Shown: positions 1 through 5,690, numbered from the stretch's first letter. The stretch: DNA of 9,386 nt from an uncultured Anaerostipes sp. (GCA_900756035.1 CAAEIR010000017.1:1-9386), one strand, 5' to 3'. A program made the numbers and translations. Notes: a model not told the origin generated them from the sequence alone.

Positions 1-16
1 ATTTGTCGTATTGCAT
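1..16 (-). CDS. start of a gene running off the left edge (partial)
   Basis: Reading leftward, an ATG at 16-14 is preceded by a purine-rich ribosome binding site (GGAAGGTGA, around 21-29) at normal spacing. Only five codons (MQYDK) are inside the window, so no product can be named. It lies 65 bases downstream of the end of the gene at 82-906 and on the same strand, so it is probably the third gene of that operon. Support is only the start codon and ribosome binding site. Confidence 0.4.
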
Positions 17-81
17 TATCTCACCTTCCTGTTATCTATACATTTATATTATCATAGATTTGGTGAGTTTTACGACTCTAC

Positions 82-906
82 TTAAATGATACCACTCCAG
101 CCACCCCAGTGTCCACTACCTGTTACTGAGTTACCAGATTCATCACTATCATAAGTGTCTGAATCATCATAACTGCTATCATCATCATATGAGTCATCAC
201 TATCATAAGTGTCTGAATCATCGTATGAATCATCTGTATCGTAGTCATTTAATTCTGCATCCTCTAATGCTTTATCCGCTTTTCGTTGTTCTTCCATCAT
301 GTCAATAAAAAAATCTCTTGAGCATATAGTAACTCCACTTGCCTTTGAATCAGATACTGGAATAGCAACAATATAATCTGTATCAGTTACCTCAGAAATC
401 ATTTTATCTGGGTCTATATCATCCAAATTCATTCTGATTTTATTTACTATATCTTTATCTTTATAACAAACAAGCGTAATTCTATTATCCTCAAACCATG
501 CCTCATCTATATCTAATTTTTCAGCCATAGTTGCTGTAGGATCACCTATAGATATTCCATTTATGACTGCTGATTTTGATTTGCTGTTGTCAACCCATTC
601 TATTTCTGATCCGTTGTAGTAAACTTGAATTGATTCTTTTTTATTATCATTGTAAATATTAAAACTTGTATATTCTTTATCATAATCATTTTTATATTTG
701 CCCTTAACATCATCTAGTGAATCTGTGATATTAAATTGTTCGTCATTAAATCTAACTTCAAGTGTATCGCTAGTATTGCCAAATAAAGCAAGCATAATAA
801 TAAATAAACACGGAATAATAATAATCAATAATAGTTTATGTTTGTTCCACAAATCTTTTACTTCATTTTTTATTATATCCTTATCCTTAATATTTTGTAC
901 ATCCAT
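82..906 (-). CDS. membrane-anchored protein with Asp/Ser/Tyr-rich C-terminal tail, function unknown
   Basis: I do not recognise a family for this 274-residue protein. Residues 23-43 are one hydrophobic segment after a charged N-terminus, which suggests a single-pass anchor with the bulk outside the cell, but no lipobox cysteine or clear cleavage site is seen. The middle (about 45-215) is a mixed alpha/beta-looking region without a motif I can name. Residues 222-257 are almost only Asp, Ser and Tyr, in repeats such as DSYDDSDTYDSD, and the last 17 residues are Gly/Trp-rich (GHWGGWSGII). The tail is acidic and probably unstructured; cation or surface binding would be a guess. The start ATG has a GGGGAAG ribosome binding site inside the 11-base gap to the upstream gene at 918-1772, so the two are almost certainly co-transcribed and may act together at the cell envelope. 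Confidence 0.85.
   Translation of the reverse strand: MDVQNIKDKDIIKNEVKDLWNKHKLLLIIIIPCLFIIMLALFGNTSDTLEVRFNDEQFNITDSLDDVKGKYKNDYDKEYTSFNIYNDNKKESIQVYYNGSEIEWVDNSKSKSAVINGISIGDPTATMAEKLDIDEAWFEDNRITLVCYKDKDIVNKIRMNLDDIDPDKMISEVTDTDYIVAIPVSDSKASGVTICSRDFFIDMMEEQRKADKALEDAELNDYDTDDSYDDSDTYDSDDSYDDDSSYDDSDTYDSDESGNSVTGSGHWGGWSGII
140..222. repeat. 29-bp direct repeat inside the acidic tail coding region
   Basis: The same 29 bases occur at 140-168 and 194-222. The offset is 54 bases, exactly 18 codons, so duplication or loss of a unit keeps the reading frame. The repeat encodes the Asp/Ser/Tyr motif of the tail. Near-identity at DNA level suggests a recent duplication by slippage, or that tail length varies between strains. 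Confidence 0.85.
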
Positions 907-917
907 ACTCTTCCCCT

Positions 918-1772
918 TTATACATCATCACCTGTGTACTGTATTGTTATTTCCATTTTTCCTCTACTCATCTTCGAAGTTATATTATACTTCTTTGCAT
1001 AAGTAACTGATTCCTGCTTACTGATATAATCAAAACATTTGACAATTTCTTCATTTGACATTTCTGGAATCATACCACCTAATACAGCACATATTTCAGA
1101 AAACCAAGTATCTTTGTCCATACTCTCCAACAAATACTTAACACTTGTAATTTTAGTTCTGTAATTCTTATTTGATGGATTATTTATCGAAATTGTTGCA
1201 GATGAATCTAATGTAGCAACTCCAGTTTCATCCTCATCAAAACTATCTTCCGTAATCTTGTTACCTGTTGTGATTGAATTTGTACTTTTTACAAACTCCA
1301 TAGTTGCATTGTATCTCTTAACAAATTCTTTCAAACAATGATCACCTTGCAATTGTTCTACATATGATTCACTGTCTTTATAATCCAAATCCTGAAAACA
1401 ATCTAAAGCATCGTCAAAATTCCCATTTTTATAATTGTATTTTCCATCTTCATAGTAACATTCCAAATCTAAATCTGAGATTTTATCTCTGGATGACGCA
1501 TTAGCAAGCACATCATGTGCTTCTTCATATTTATGATTTCGCATTAATTGCTTTGCATAGCCATATTTTGAATCATCCAATAATCTCTTCGAGTTTTTAT
1601 ACCCTTTCAGTTTCTTAAATTTAGATATTGCCTCTTTGTAGTCACCATTTTTCATTGCACTCTTTGCCGAACTATACGCTCGTATATTTCCTGTTGCAAA
1701 AAACGCAATAATTCCAATACAAATCACAACTATCAAGGCAATTATTTTTTTATTTTTTAAACCTTTCTTCAT
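918..1772 (-). CDS. membrane-anchored TPR-like repeat protein
   Basis: This is a 284-residue protein. A basic N-terminus is followed by a hydrophobic segment at about residues 9-29, likely an uncleaved anchor. Residues 33-136 contain about three helical repeats of TPR type: NGDYKEAISKFKKLKGYKNS near 42-61, a second around 68-100 (NHKYEEAHDVL), and NGNFDDALDCFQDLDYKDS near 116-135. The Y-K-(N/D)-S ending of a repeat is common in extracytoplasmic Firmicute proteins of this kind. The C-terminal half (about 145-284) matches no domain I can name. TPR repeats normally bind other proteins, so it may scaffold the product of the next gene, 11 bases downstream. The ATG at 1772 has an AGGAGG site five bases away and a good promoter at 1813-1841. 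The exact role is unknown. Confidence 0.87.
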   Translation of the reverse strand: MKKGLKNKKIIALIVVICIGIIAFFATGNIRAYSSAKSAMKNGDYKEAISKFKKLKGYKNSKRLLDDSKYGYAKQLMRNHKYEEAHDVLANASSRDKISDLDLECYYEDGKYNYKNGNFDDALDCFQDLDYKDSESYVEQLQGDHCLKEFVKRYNATMEFVKSTNSITTGNKITEDSFDEDETGVATLDSSATISINNPSNKNYRTKITSVKYLLESMDKDTWFSEICAVLGGMIPEMSNEEIVKCFDYISKQESVTYAKKYNITSKMSRGKMEITIQYTGDDV

Positions 1773-1812
1773 ACTATCCTCCTATAATTATTTTATTCAT
1801 AGTTGCAAAATA

Positions 1813-1841
1813 ATTATATTCTTTTTAATGAATATATTCAA
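1813..1841 (-). promoter_or_regulatory. sigma-A-type promoter for the 1772-82 operon
   Basis: On the minus strand, TTGAAT (1841-1836) is followed after exactly 17 bases by TATAAT (1818-1813). The predicted start near 1806 gives a leader of about 34 bases before the ATG at 1772. Confidence 0.65.
1829..1840. promoter_or_regulatory. 12-bp palindrome overlapping the leftward -35 box, possible operator
   Basis: TGAATATATTCA at 1829-1840 is a perfect 12-bp palindrome overlapping the -35 box of the leftward operon. A related half-site (TATTCAA) lies at 1871-1877. It is in the shared space between the operon and the divergent HTH gene at 1932, so it is a plausible site for that regulator. AT-rich palindromes also arise by chance, hence modest confidence. 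Confidence 0.35.
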
Positions 1842-1931
1842 GTACTAAAACATATTTTCTTTATTAAACGTATTCAATTACACAAACATATCATATGCTA
1901 ATAACAGTAGAATAATTTAGGAGGAAATATC

Positions 1932-2150
1932 GTGATTGACTACACACCGTTCTGGGATACTTTAGAAAAATCAAATGAAAACTGGTATACTCTGACCAAG
2001 AAACATAAAATTTCAAGTGGCACTATGAGCCGACTCAAAAACAACAAAGATATTTCCACTCGTACAATTAATGATCTATGTATGATTCTGCACTGTGATG
2101 TTGAAGATATCCTACGCTTCAAACCATCTGCTGACGATCAATCACTTTAA
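1932..2150 (+). CDS. small Cro/C1-type HTH transcriptional regulator
   Basis: This 72-residue protein is essentially one helix-turn-helix domain. Residues about 18-62 (LTKKHKISSGTMSRLKNNK, then STRTINDLCMILHCDVEDIL) fit the Cro/C1-like, HTH_26-type pattern: a recognition helix with Ser-Arg-Leu-Lys, followed by the conserved 'L C x I L x C x V x D I L' segment. It has no other domain, as is common for phage, plasmid and conjugative-element regulators. The start is GTG at 1932, chosen because AGGAGG (1919-1924) is seven bases upstream. It is divergent from the membrane-protein operon, with 159 bases between the start codons, so it may control that operon and itself. A rightward terminator candidate lies at 2390-2429. 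Confidence 0.85.
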   Translation: MIDYTPFWDTLEKSNENWYTLTKKHKISSGTMSRLKNNKDISTRTINDLCMILHCDVEDILRFKPSADDQSL

Positions 2151-2297
2151 CAAATCCTTGTGTAACTCTGCTTTCTTTTATTCTTATGGCTCCTACTCTT
2201 TTATATTTCATAATTTTAATCACTGTCTACGTTTTAATCCAGTTAATGTAAAAGAATGACAGCCCATTCCACCTTAGAGGTTAAAATCTTCTTGCCG

Positions 2298-2335
2298 AAA
2301 AAGGATAAAGGACATCTTTGAAAAAGATATTATCC
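2298..2335 (-). terminator. second leftward intrinsic terminator candidate
   Basis: On the minus strand GGATAA pairs with TTATCC (2335-2330 and 2308-2303), and inside it ATCTTT pairs with AAAGAT around a three-base loop. A run of five T follows (2302-2298). It stands behind the stronger leftward terminator at 2344-2372, as a back-up. The stem is interrupted, so it is less certain. Confidence 0.4.
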
Positions 2336-2343
2336 GTTTCTAC

Positions 2344-2372
2344 AAAAAAACTCTGAATTGGATATTCAGAGT
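2344..2372 (-). terminator. leftward intrinsic terminator
   Basis: On the minus strand an 8-bp stem (ACTCTGAA with TTCAGAGT, 2372-2365 and 2357-2350) with a seven-base loop is followed directly by a T-run. It would end transcripts of the 80-residue protein gene that stops at 2428. Confidence 0.6.
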
Positions 2373-2389
2373 AATAGTAAATATAATTT

Positions 2390-2429
2390 TAAGGTACACC
2401 ATAAAATAATTTGGTGTACCTTATTTTTT
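2390..2429 (+). terminator. rightward intrinsic terminator
   Basis: A perfect 12-bp inverted repeat (TAAGGTACACCA at 2390-2401 with its complement at 2412-2423) and a ten-base loop is followed by six T at 2424-2429. It would stop transcripts arriving from the HTH gene at 1932-2150, 240 bases upstream. It touches the stop codon of the convergent gene at 2428. The minus-strand side lacks a T-run, so it is read as rightward. Confidence 0.65.
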
Positions 2430-2670
2430 ACGATTTAGATACTTTACACATATCATCAATTTCATGCTCAGACAAGTATATAGGCATCCCACATTTCTCG
2501 TCAAAGAATGTAAGGACGTATTCTGTAGAATCCATTCTAACTCCATATAATGCTGTTTTAATAGGTATCTGAGAGTCAATTTCTATAAGCTGCACTGTAT
2601 CGCCTATATGGAATAATCCGAATTCTGTATTAAGTGATTTTTCTGCTTCATCGTAGTCGTATATTCTCAT
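2428..2670 (-). CDS. 80-residue hypothetical protein
   Basis: I do not recognise the family. The protein is acidic, has no membrane segment and no signal peptide, and looks like a small cytoplasmic beta-rich protein: alternating hydrophobic stretches such as DTVQLIEID (about 24-32), TALYGVRMDS and EYVLTFFDE suggest beta strands, followed by a short C-terminal helix (LSEHEIDDMCKV). The ATG at 2670 has AAAGGAG (2681-2687) ten bases upstream. It is followed by leftward terminators, so it ends its transcript. The reading frame at 3016-2768 lies 97 bases upstream on the same strand and could share its transcript. Small orphan proteins like this are common in plasmid and conjugative-element cargo. 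Confidence 0.72.
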   Translation of the reverse strand: MRIYDYDEAEKSLNTEFGLFHIGDTVQLIEIDSQIPIKTALYGVRMDSTEYVLTFFDEKCGMPIYLSEHEIDDMCKVSKS

Positions 2671-2767
2671 TATGTGTCGTCTCCTTTATTGAGTAGCTAA
2701 TTTTGAGATTGCAGTAAGTCTGTATATTCTACGCAAATATACCATATGTTTGATAAAAGAATGTGTT

Positions 2768-3016
2768 TTAATATTTTGTCTTTAAAGACACATTTAATCG
2801 TTCTAACACCTCTATTCTGTTTTTATAATATTCTACCTCACGTTCTTGTTTAGCACTGTTCGTTTCTTTTCTAGTGCCTTGTAATAGTAATTCTCTAATG
2901 TGGAATTTTTGAAGCTTACCATAGGAGTCTAACATAGACATCCAAATGTAAGGTTGTGTGTCTCCTGAGATACTAACTCTCTTAGTAGTCTTTGGAATGT
3001 TTGTTGTGTTGTATAT
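2768..3016 (-). pseudogene. 82-codon frame with ATA at the start position, ribbon-helix-helix-like
   Basis: Leftward, a frame of 82 codons begins at ATA (3016-3014), exactly where a start is expected: GAGGTGAT (3033-3026) lies nine bases upstream and a TTGCAT-17-TATAAT promoter precedes it. No ATG, GTG or TTG occurs in this frame between the ribosome binding site and codon 26 (ATG at 2941 is codon 26). The codons look like a real protein: a basic N-terminus, a strand-like KRVSIS, two helical stretches (PYIWMSMLDSYG and LQKFHIRELLLQG), and a charged coiled-coil-like C-terminus (residues about 55-82). This resembles the beta-helix-helix layout of ribbon-helix-helix proteins such as CopG or ParR, which is an inference from pattern only. 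Either the start codon mutated (ATG to ATA), or ATA is used as a rare weak start, or a shorter protein begins at an internal ATG. Confidence 0.5.
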
Positions 3017-3039
3017 TCTTTTTCTATCACCTCGGCAGT

Positions 3040-3068
3040 ATTATAACATGAACGTGTGTTTGATGCAA
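3040..3068 (-). promoter_or_regulatory. promoter for the ATA-start frame
   Basis: On the minus strand TTGCAT (3068-3063) is followed after exactly 17 bases by TATAAT (3045-3040). Transcription would start near 3033, right at the ribosome binding site GAGGTGAT, giving a very short leader. Confidence 0.6.
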
Positions 3069-3182
3069 AGGGTATTCCTGTTTATGAGTACGCGAAAATA
3101 TTCTTTTGATATGGGTTTAAGAATACTTTAGTATAACCATAAATCTTGTACTATAATTTAGATCCTTTTTCAAATTATACAA

Positions 3183-3233
3183 TTGACTCCAAAGTTGACT
3201 CCTTTGAAAATTTTTGACTCCAAAGTTGACTCC
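3183..3233. repeat. four direct TTGACTCC repeats in two pairs
   Basis: TTGACTCC occurs at 3183-3190, 3195-3202, 3214-3221 and 3226-3233. Within each pair the step is 12 bases, and the pair is itself duplicated 31 bases further on as an identical 20-bp unit. Possible roles are binding sites for an integrase (arm-type sites), a partition or replication protein (iteron-like), or a regulator. Confidence 0.8.
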
Positions 3234-3249
3234 ATTTACGCATTAAAAA

Positions 3250-3279
3250 ACATCAAAATACATTGAAATACATGAAATT
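3250..3279. repeat. three imperfect 10-bp tandem repeats
   Basis: ACATCAAAAT, ACATTGAAAT and ACATGAAATT follow one another without gaps. The 10-base step puts every copy on nearly the same face of the helix, and A-tracts in phase suggest bent DNA. This fits a protein-binding or bent-DNA site next to the TTGACTCC repeats. Confidence 0.5.
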
Positions 3280-3286
3280 GTGTGTC

Positions 3287-3333
3287 AAATAAAACTGCTT
3301 GGAGGGAAGGTGTACTTCCCATATTTCCTAGCA
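3287..3333 (-). terminator. hairpin downstream of the LysR gene, possible terminator
   Basis: On the minus strand GGGAAG pairs with CTTCCC around a five-base loop (3320-3315 and 3309-3304). An outer, imperfect pair (TGCTAGGA with TCCAAGCA) extends it, and GTTTTATTT follows (3295-3287). It lies about 50 bases past the LysR stop codon. The bulge between the two stem parts and the broken T-run make it a moderate candidate; it could instead be part of a recombination site. Confidence 0.4.
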
Positions 3334-3382
3334 ATTTCAAGCATTTACTGTAATTTTTGACTTTTTAAAGATTATCTAATAG

Positions 3383-4309
3383 TTATAAGTAATCCTTATA
3401 ACCGCCCTCCATCGCCTGATACTTTCTGATCTCCTCCAGATATTTTTCTCCCAGAGGACTGATTGCCACTCCTTTCCTTTTAATATAACCGATCGTCATC
3501 ACTTCATCCGATTTTAGCTTTACCGCACAATAGTCTGATCCGTTCAGACTCTCACAGATAATTCCGGAGCAAAGCGTATAACCATTGAGTCCAACCATAA
3601 GATTTAACAGAGTTGCCCTGTCATTTGCTTTAATCAGACGTTTATATTCATAGGTACTTAAGACTTCCTCCGCAAAATAAAAGGAATTATTCTCTCCCTG
3701 CTCAAAAGACAAACATGGATATTCCTCCAACTCTTCAATCGCAATCTCTTCTTTCGAAGCCAGAGGATGCCCCTTCCACATATAGACATAAATTCCACAC
3801 TCTAGCAGCGGATGAAATTCCAACCCTGATTCCTGTAGTATTTTGGATAAAATCTTTCGATTGAAATCGTTCTGATAAAGAATCCCAATTTCACTGTGAA
3901 AGTTTTTTACATCCTCCATCACTTCCCAGGTTTTTGTCTCTCTTACCGCGAATTCATATTCATCCATTCCGAATTGCTTCACCATTTCTACAAAAGCATT
4001 GACCGCAAACGTATAGTGCTGCATGGACACTCCGAATTTTTTCTTAATATTTTTCTTCTCAATGTATCTGGACTCCATCAGCTGATATTGTTCTACCATT
4101 TGTCTGGCATATCCAAGAAACTCAATTCCCTCTTGCGTCACTGAAACACCTCGGTTACTTCTTCGAAATAATTCCGTTCCAATCTCTTTTTCCAGTTCCT
4201 TCACTGCCAGAGAAAGACTTGGCTGAGAAATAAACAGGCTTTTCGCTGCCTCGTTCATAGATCCTGTATCTGCGATCGCAATAATATACCTTAACTGTGT
4301 TAATGTCAT
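3383..4309 (-). CDS. LysR-family transcriptional regulator
   Basis: This 308-residue protein has the usual LysR length and layout. The N-terminal winged HTH covers residues about 1-60: MTLTQLRYIIAIADTGSMNE, then AAKSLFISQPSLSLAVKELE and GTELFRRSNRGVSVTQEG, all classic for the family. The rest (about 90-300) is the periplasmic-binding-protein-like effector domain. The ligand cannot be predicted. The frame stays open upstream to 4417, but ATG 4309 is chosen because family members begin MTLTQL and a GGGGGG stretch lies about eight bases upstream; the promoter at 4359-4367 also lies inside the longer version. It is divergent from the MarR/membrane-protein operon and may regulate it, itself or a distant gene. 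Confidence 0.92.
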   Translation of the reverse strand: MTLTQLRYIIAIADTGSMNEAAKSLFISQPSLSLAVKELEKEIGTELFRRSNRGVSVTQEGIEFLGYARQMVEQYQLMESRYIEKKNIKKKFGVSMQHYTFAVNAFVEMVKQFGMDEYEFAVRETKTWEVMEDVKNFHSEIGILYQNDFNRKILSKILQESGLEFHPLLECGIYVYMWKGHPLASKEEIAIEELEEYPCLSFEQGENNSFYFAEEVLSTYEYKRLIKANDRATLLNLMVGLNGYTLCSGIICESLNGSDYCAVKLKSDEVMTIGYIKRKGVAISPLGEKYLEEIRKYQAMEGGYKDYL

Positions 4310-4358
4310 CTTTCTGCCCCCCATCTTTTGTATTATGTTAACACACATGAATGTTGCT

Positions 4359-4367
4359 ATTATAACA
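4359..4367 (-). promoter_or_regulatory. extended -10 promoter element for the LysR gene
   Basis: On the minus strand TGTTATAAT (4367-4359) matches an extended -10 (TGn-TATAAT). No good -35 box is seen at the right distance. The start would fall near 4352, about 43 bases before the ATG at 4309, which supports that start over the longer frame. Confidence 0.5.
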
Positions 4368-4395
4368 CAGCCAGAATTATTTGTATTCTCTTTTC

Positions 4396-4424
4396 TTGAC
4401 ATTTTCTGTAATCCCATTTATAAT
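4396..4424 (+). promoter_or_regulatory. perfect consensus promoter of the MarR operon
   Basis: TTGACA (4396-4401), 17 bases, then TATAAT (4419-4424). Transcription would begin near 4431, just ahead of the half-site ladder at 4436-4470. A consensus promoter with a binding site immediately downstream is what a tightly repressed, self-controlled operon would show. Confidence 0.8.
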
Positions 4425-4435
4425 AATTCACGTAG

Positions 4436-4470
4436 CTAATTATTAGAATTCTAACAATTAGATTTCTAAT
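4436..4470. promoter_or_regulatory. ladder of ATTAG/CTAAT half-sites, probable MarR operator
   Basis: Five half-sites alternate in orientation: CTAAT 4436-4440, ATTAG 4442-4446, CTAAC 4451-4455, ATTAG 4457-4461, CTAAT 4466-4470. Same-orientation sites repeat every 15 bases. The two main palindromes are ATTAGA-AT-TCTAAC and ATTAGA-TT-TCTAAT. MarR dimers bind short palindromes of this type near their own promoters, so autorepression is the likely role. Confidence 0.65.
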
Positions 4471-4497
4471 AGAACTCATTTGTAAACGAGGTCCTTT

Positions 4498-4923
4498 ATG
4501 TATGAACAATCTTATCATTATCTTTTAATGTCCAACCATTTGACATTTCAAAAAAAACTTCTGGCATCACTGAAAGAAACAAATCTTTCTGCCGGACAAC
4601 CAAAAGTCTTAGAACATTTATTTTATCATGATGGTTCCAGTCAGAAAGAAATCGCACTGGGATGCCATATCGAACCCGCTTCTTTAACTTCTCTGTTAAA
4701 CCGGATGGAACAACAGGGAATGATTGAGCGAAAGATGCTTCACGGAAACCGCCGTTCACTCTATGTCTTTTTAACATCCTTCGGAAAAGAACTGGCTTCT
4801 TATATTGTTGCCGCTTTTGAAACACAGGAAGAGAAAATTTTTTCTGACATTCCTGTGGAAGAACGTGACCAGTTTCTAAAAACATTTCAAAAAATATATC
4901 AAAATATCAGCAAGGAGGTTTGA
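4498..4923 (+). CDS. MarR-family transcriptional regulator
   Basis: This 141-residue protein has typical MarR size. The winged HTH spans about residues 30-105: LSAGQPKVLEHLFYHDGSSQ, the recognition region IEPASLTSLLNRMEQQGMIE, and the wing RKMLHGNRRSLYVFLTSFGK. Helices at both ends would form the dimer interface. The ATG at 4498 has GAGG (4488-4491) six bases upstream. It is the first gene of a two-gene operon with the membrane protein that starts 23 bases after its stop, and its last codons contain the AGGAGG that may serve that gene. The consensus promoter and half-site ladder just upstream suggest it represses its own operon. The inducing ligand is unknown. Confidence 0.93.
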   Translation: MYEQSYHYLLMSNHLTFQKKLLASLKETNLSAGQPKVLEHLFYHDGSSQKEIALGCHIEPASLTSLLNRMEQQGMIERKMLHGNRRSLYVFLTSFGKELASYIVAAFETQEEKIFSDIPVEERDQFLKTFQKIYQNISKEV

Positions 4924-4949
4924 TCTTCATAAGATCTATCATAACTATG
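4913..4949 (+). promoter_or_regulatory. distant ribosome binding site with intervening hairpin
   Basis: AGGAGG (4913-4918) lies 28 bases before the ATG at 4947, too far for normal use. Between them GATCTT-CAT-AAGATC (4922-4936) is a perfect 6-bp inverted repeat with a three-base loop. Folding it would bring the site to an effective 13 bases. No start codon at normal spacing exists; the TTG at 4920 is only one base away. This suggests structure-assisted initiation, perhaps coupled to MarR translation. Confidence 0.4.
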
Positions 4950-5600
4950 GAAAAACAAAAACGTTATATTATCTTTTTTATCGGACTATTTATTAATTCA
5001 TTTGGTGTAGCGCTAGTCACAAAAGCAAGTCTTGGTACTTCTCCGATTTCTTCCCTTCCCTATGTACTAAGCCTGAATTTCCCATTGACTCTGGGTAATT
5101 TTACAATCTTTTTCAGTTTGTTTTTAATTTTGCTCCAACTTCTTATTTTAAAGAAAAATTTTAAGCCGGAGCATATGTTACAGATTCCGATTTCTATTTT
5201 ATTTGGTTACTTTATTGATTTTTCTATGATATTACTGGAATTTGTTCATCCCGATACTTATCTGTTGAAGGTTCTTTACCTTTTAATTGGATGTATCATC
5301 CTTGGATTCGGCGTCTATACGGAAGTTCTTGCCGATGTTGCCATGCTTCCCGGAGAATCTTTTGTGCGTGCCATTACCGTTACATATGACAGAGAGTTTG
5401 GCATAACAAAAATTATATTTGATGTGTCAATGACAGTTTGCGCCGCCGTTTTATCATTTCTTTTTTCTCATGGTCTTTATGGAATACGAGAAGGAACGAT
5501 TATTGCAGCTCTTTTGGTAGGATTCATCGCCCGGCTATTTGGAAAATTTCTGTCTTTTCTGGAACCGATTTTATTTCCGTTTTCTTCCACTGCACCGTAA
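4947..5600 (+). CDS. YczE/YyaS-type multi-pass membrane protein
   Basis: This 217-residue protein is almost entirely hydrophobic, with about five or six membrane helices (roughly residues 7-25, 50-68, 77-99, 105-128, 153-173 and 181-201). It matches the YczE/YyaS-type integral membrane family: KASLGTSPISSLPYVLS near 26-42, LPGESFVRAI near 134-143, GITKIIFDVSM near 152-162, and GIREGTIIAALLVGFIAR near 179-196. No transported substrate is firmly established for the family, so transport or regulation of transport is only a general expectation. It is the second gene of the MarR operon and is probably induced when MarR releases its operator. I chose ATG 4947 over TTG 4920, which would sit only one base after AGGAGG. 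Confidence 0.85.
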   Translation: MEKQKRYIIFFIGLFINSFGVALVTKASLGTSPISSLPYVLSLNFPLTLGNFTIFFSLFLILLQLLILKKNFKPEHMLQIPISILFGYFIDFSMILLEFVHPDTYLLKVLYLLIGCIILGFGVYTEVLADVAMLPGESFVRAITVTYDREFGITKIIFDVSMTVCAAVLSFLFSHGLYGIREGTIIAALLVGFIARLFGKFLSFLEPILFPFSSTAP

Positions 5601-5662
5601 TCTTCCAAGGAAGATCCATACTTACGCAACCAAATATAACATTTTTTGCCCTCTGTAGTTGG

Positions 5663-5690
5663 TAGACATTCAGAAGGCTACGAGTATAAT
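5663..5690 (+). promoter_or_regulatory. candidate promoter of the XRE-AbrB gene
   Basis: TAGACA (5663-5668), 16 bases, then TATAAT (5685-5690). The predicted start falls on the ribosome binding site AGGAGG (5697-5702), so the leader would be very short if this promoter is used. Confidence 0.45.

Larger units (their letters stand above)
3017..3382. other. 366-bp gene-free segment, possible end of an integrated element
   Basis: No convincing coding frame is seen on either strand. The segment holds the promoter at 3040-3068, four TTGACTCC repeats (3183-3233), three 10-bp repeats (3250-3279) and a hairpin (3296-3333). Accessory-type AT-rich genes lie to its left and ordinary chromosomal regulators to its right. 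Short direct repeats like these occur as arm-type binding sites of tyrosine integrases at the ends of mobile elements, so this may be an attachment region. No integrase or second end is in the window, so this is inference. Confidence 0.3.

Noticed and set aside
34..59. Inverted repeat ATCTAT/ATAGAT between the acidic-tail gene and the left-edge gene.
   Set aside because: The arms are only six AT-rich bases and no T-run follows; it is expected by chance in DNA this AT-rich.
3183..3279. CRISPR array.
   Set aside because: The repeats are 8-20 bases with irregular spacing, no spacers of equal length, and no cas genes nearby.
4310..4417. Longer version of the LysR protein starting at 4417.
   Set aside because: The extra 36 residues have no LysR similarity, and the extended -10 promoter (4359-4367) lies inside them. 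The family normally starts at MTLTQL, position 4309.
5600..5615. Inverted repeat ATCTTCC-AA-GGAAGAT just after the membrane protein stop codon.
   Set aside because: The loop is too small, and the nearest T-run (5641 onward) is about 25 bases away, so it was not called a terminator.
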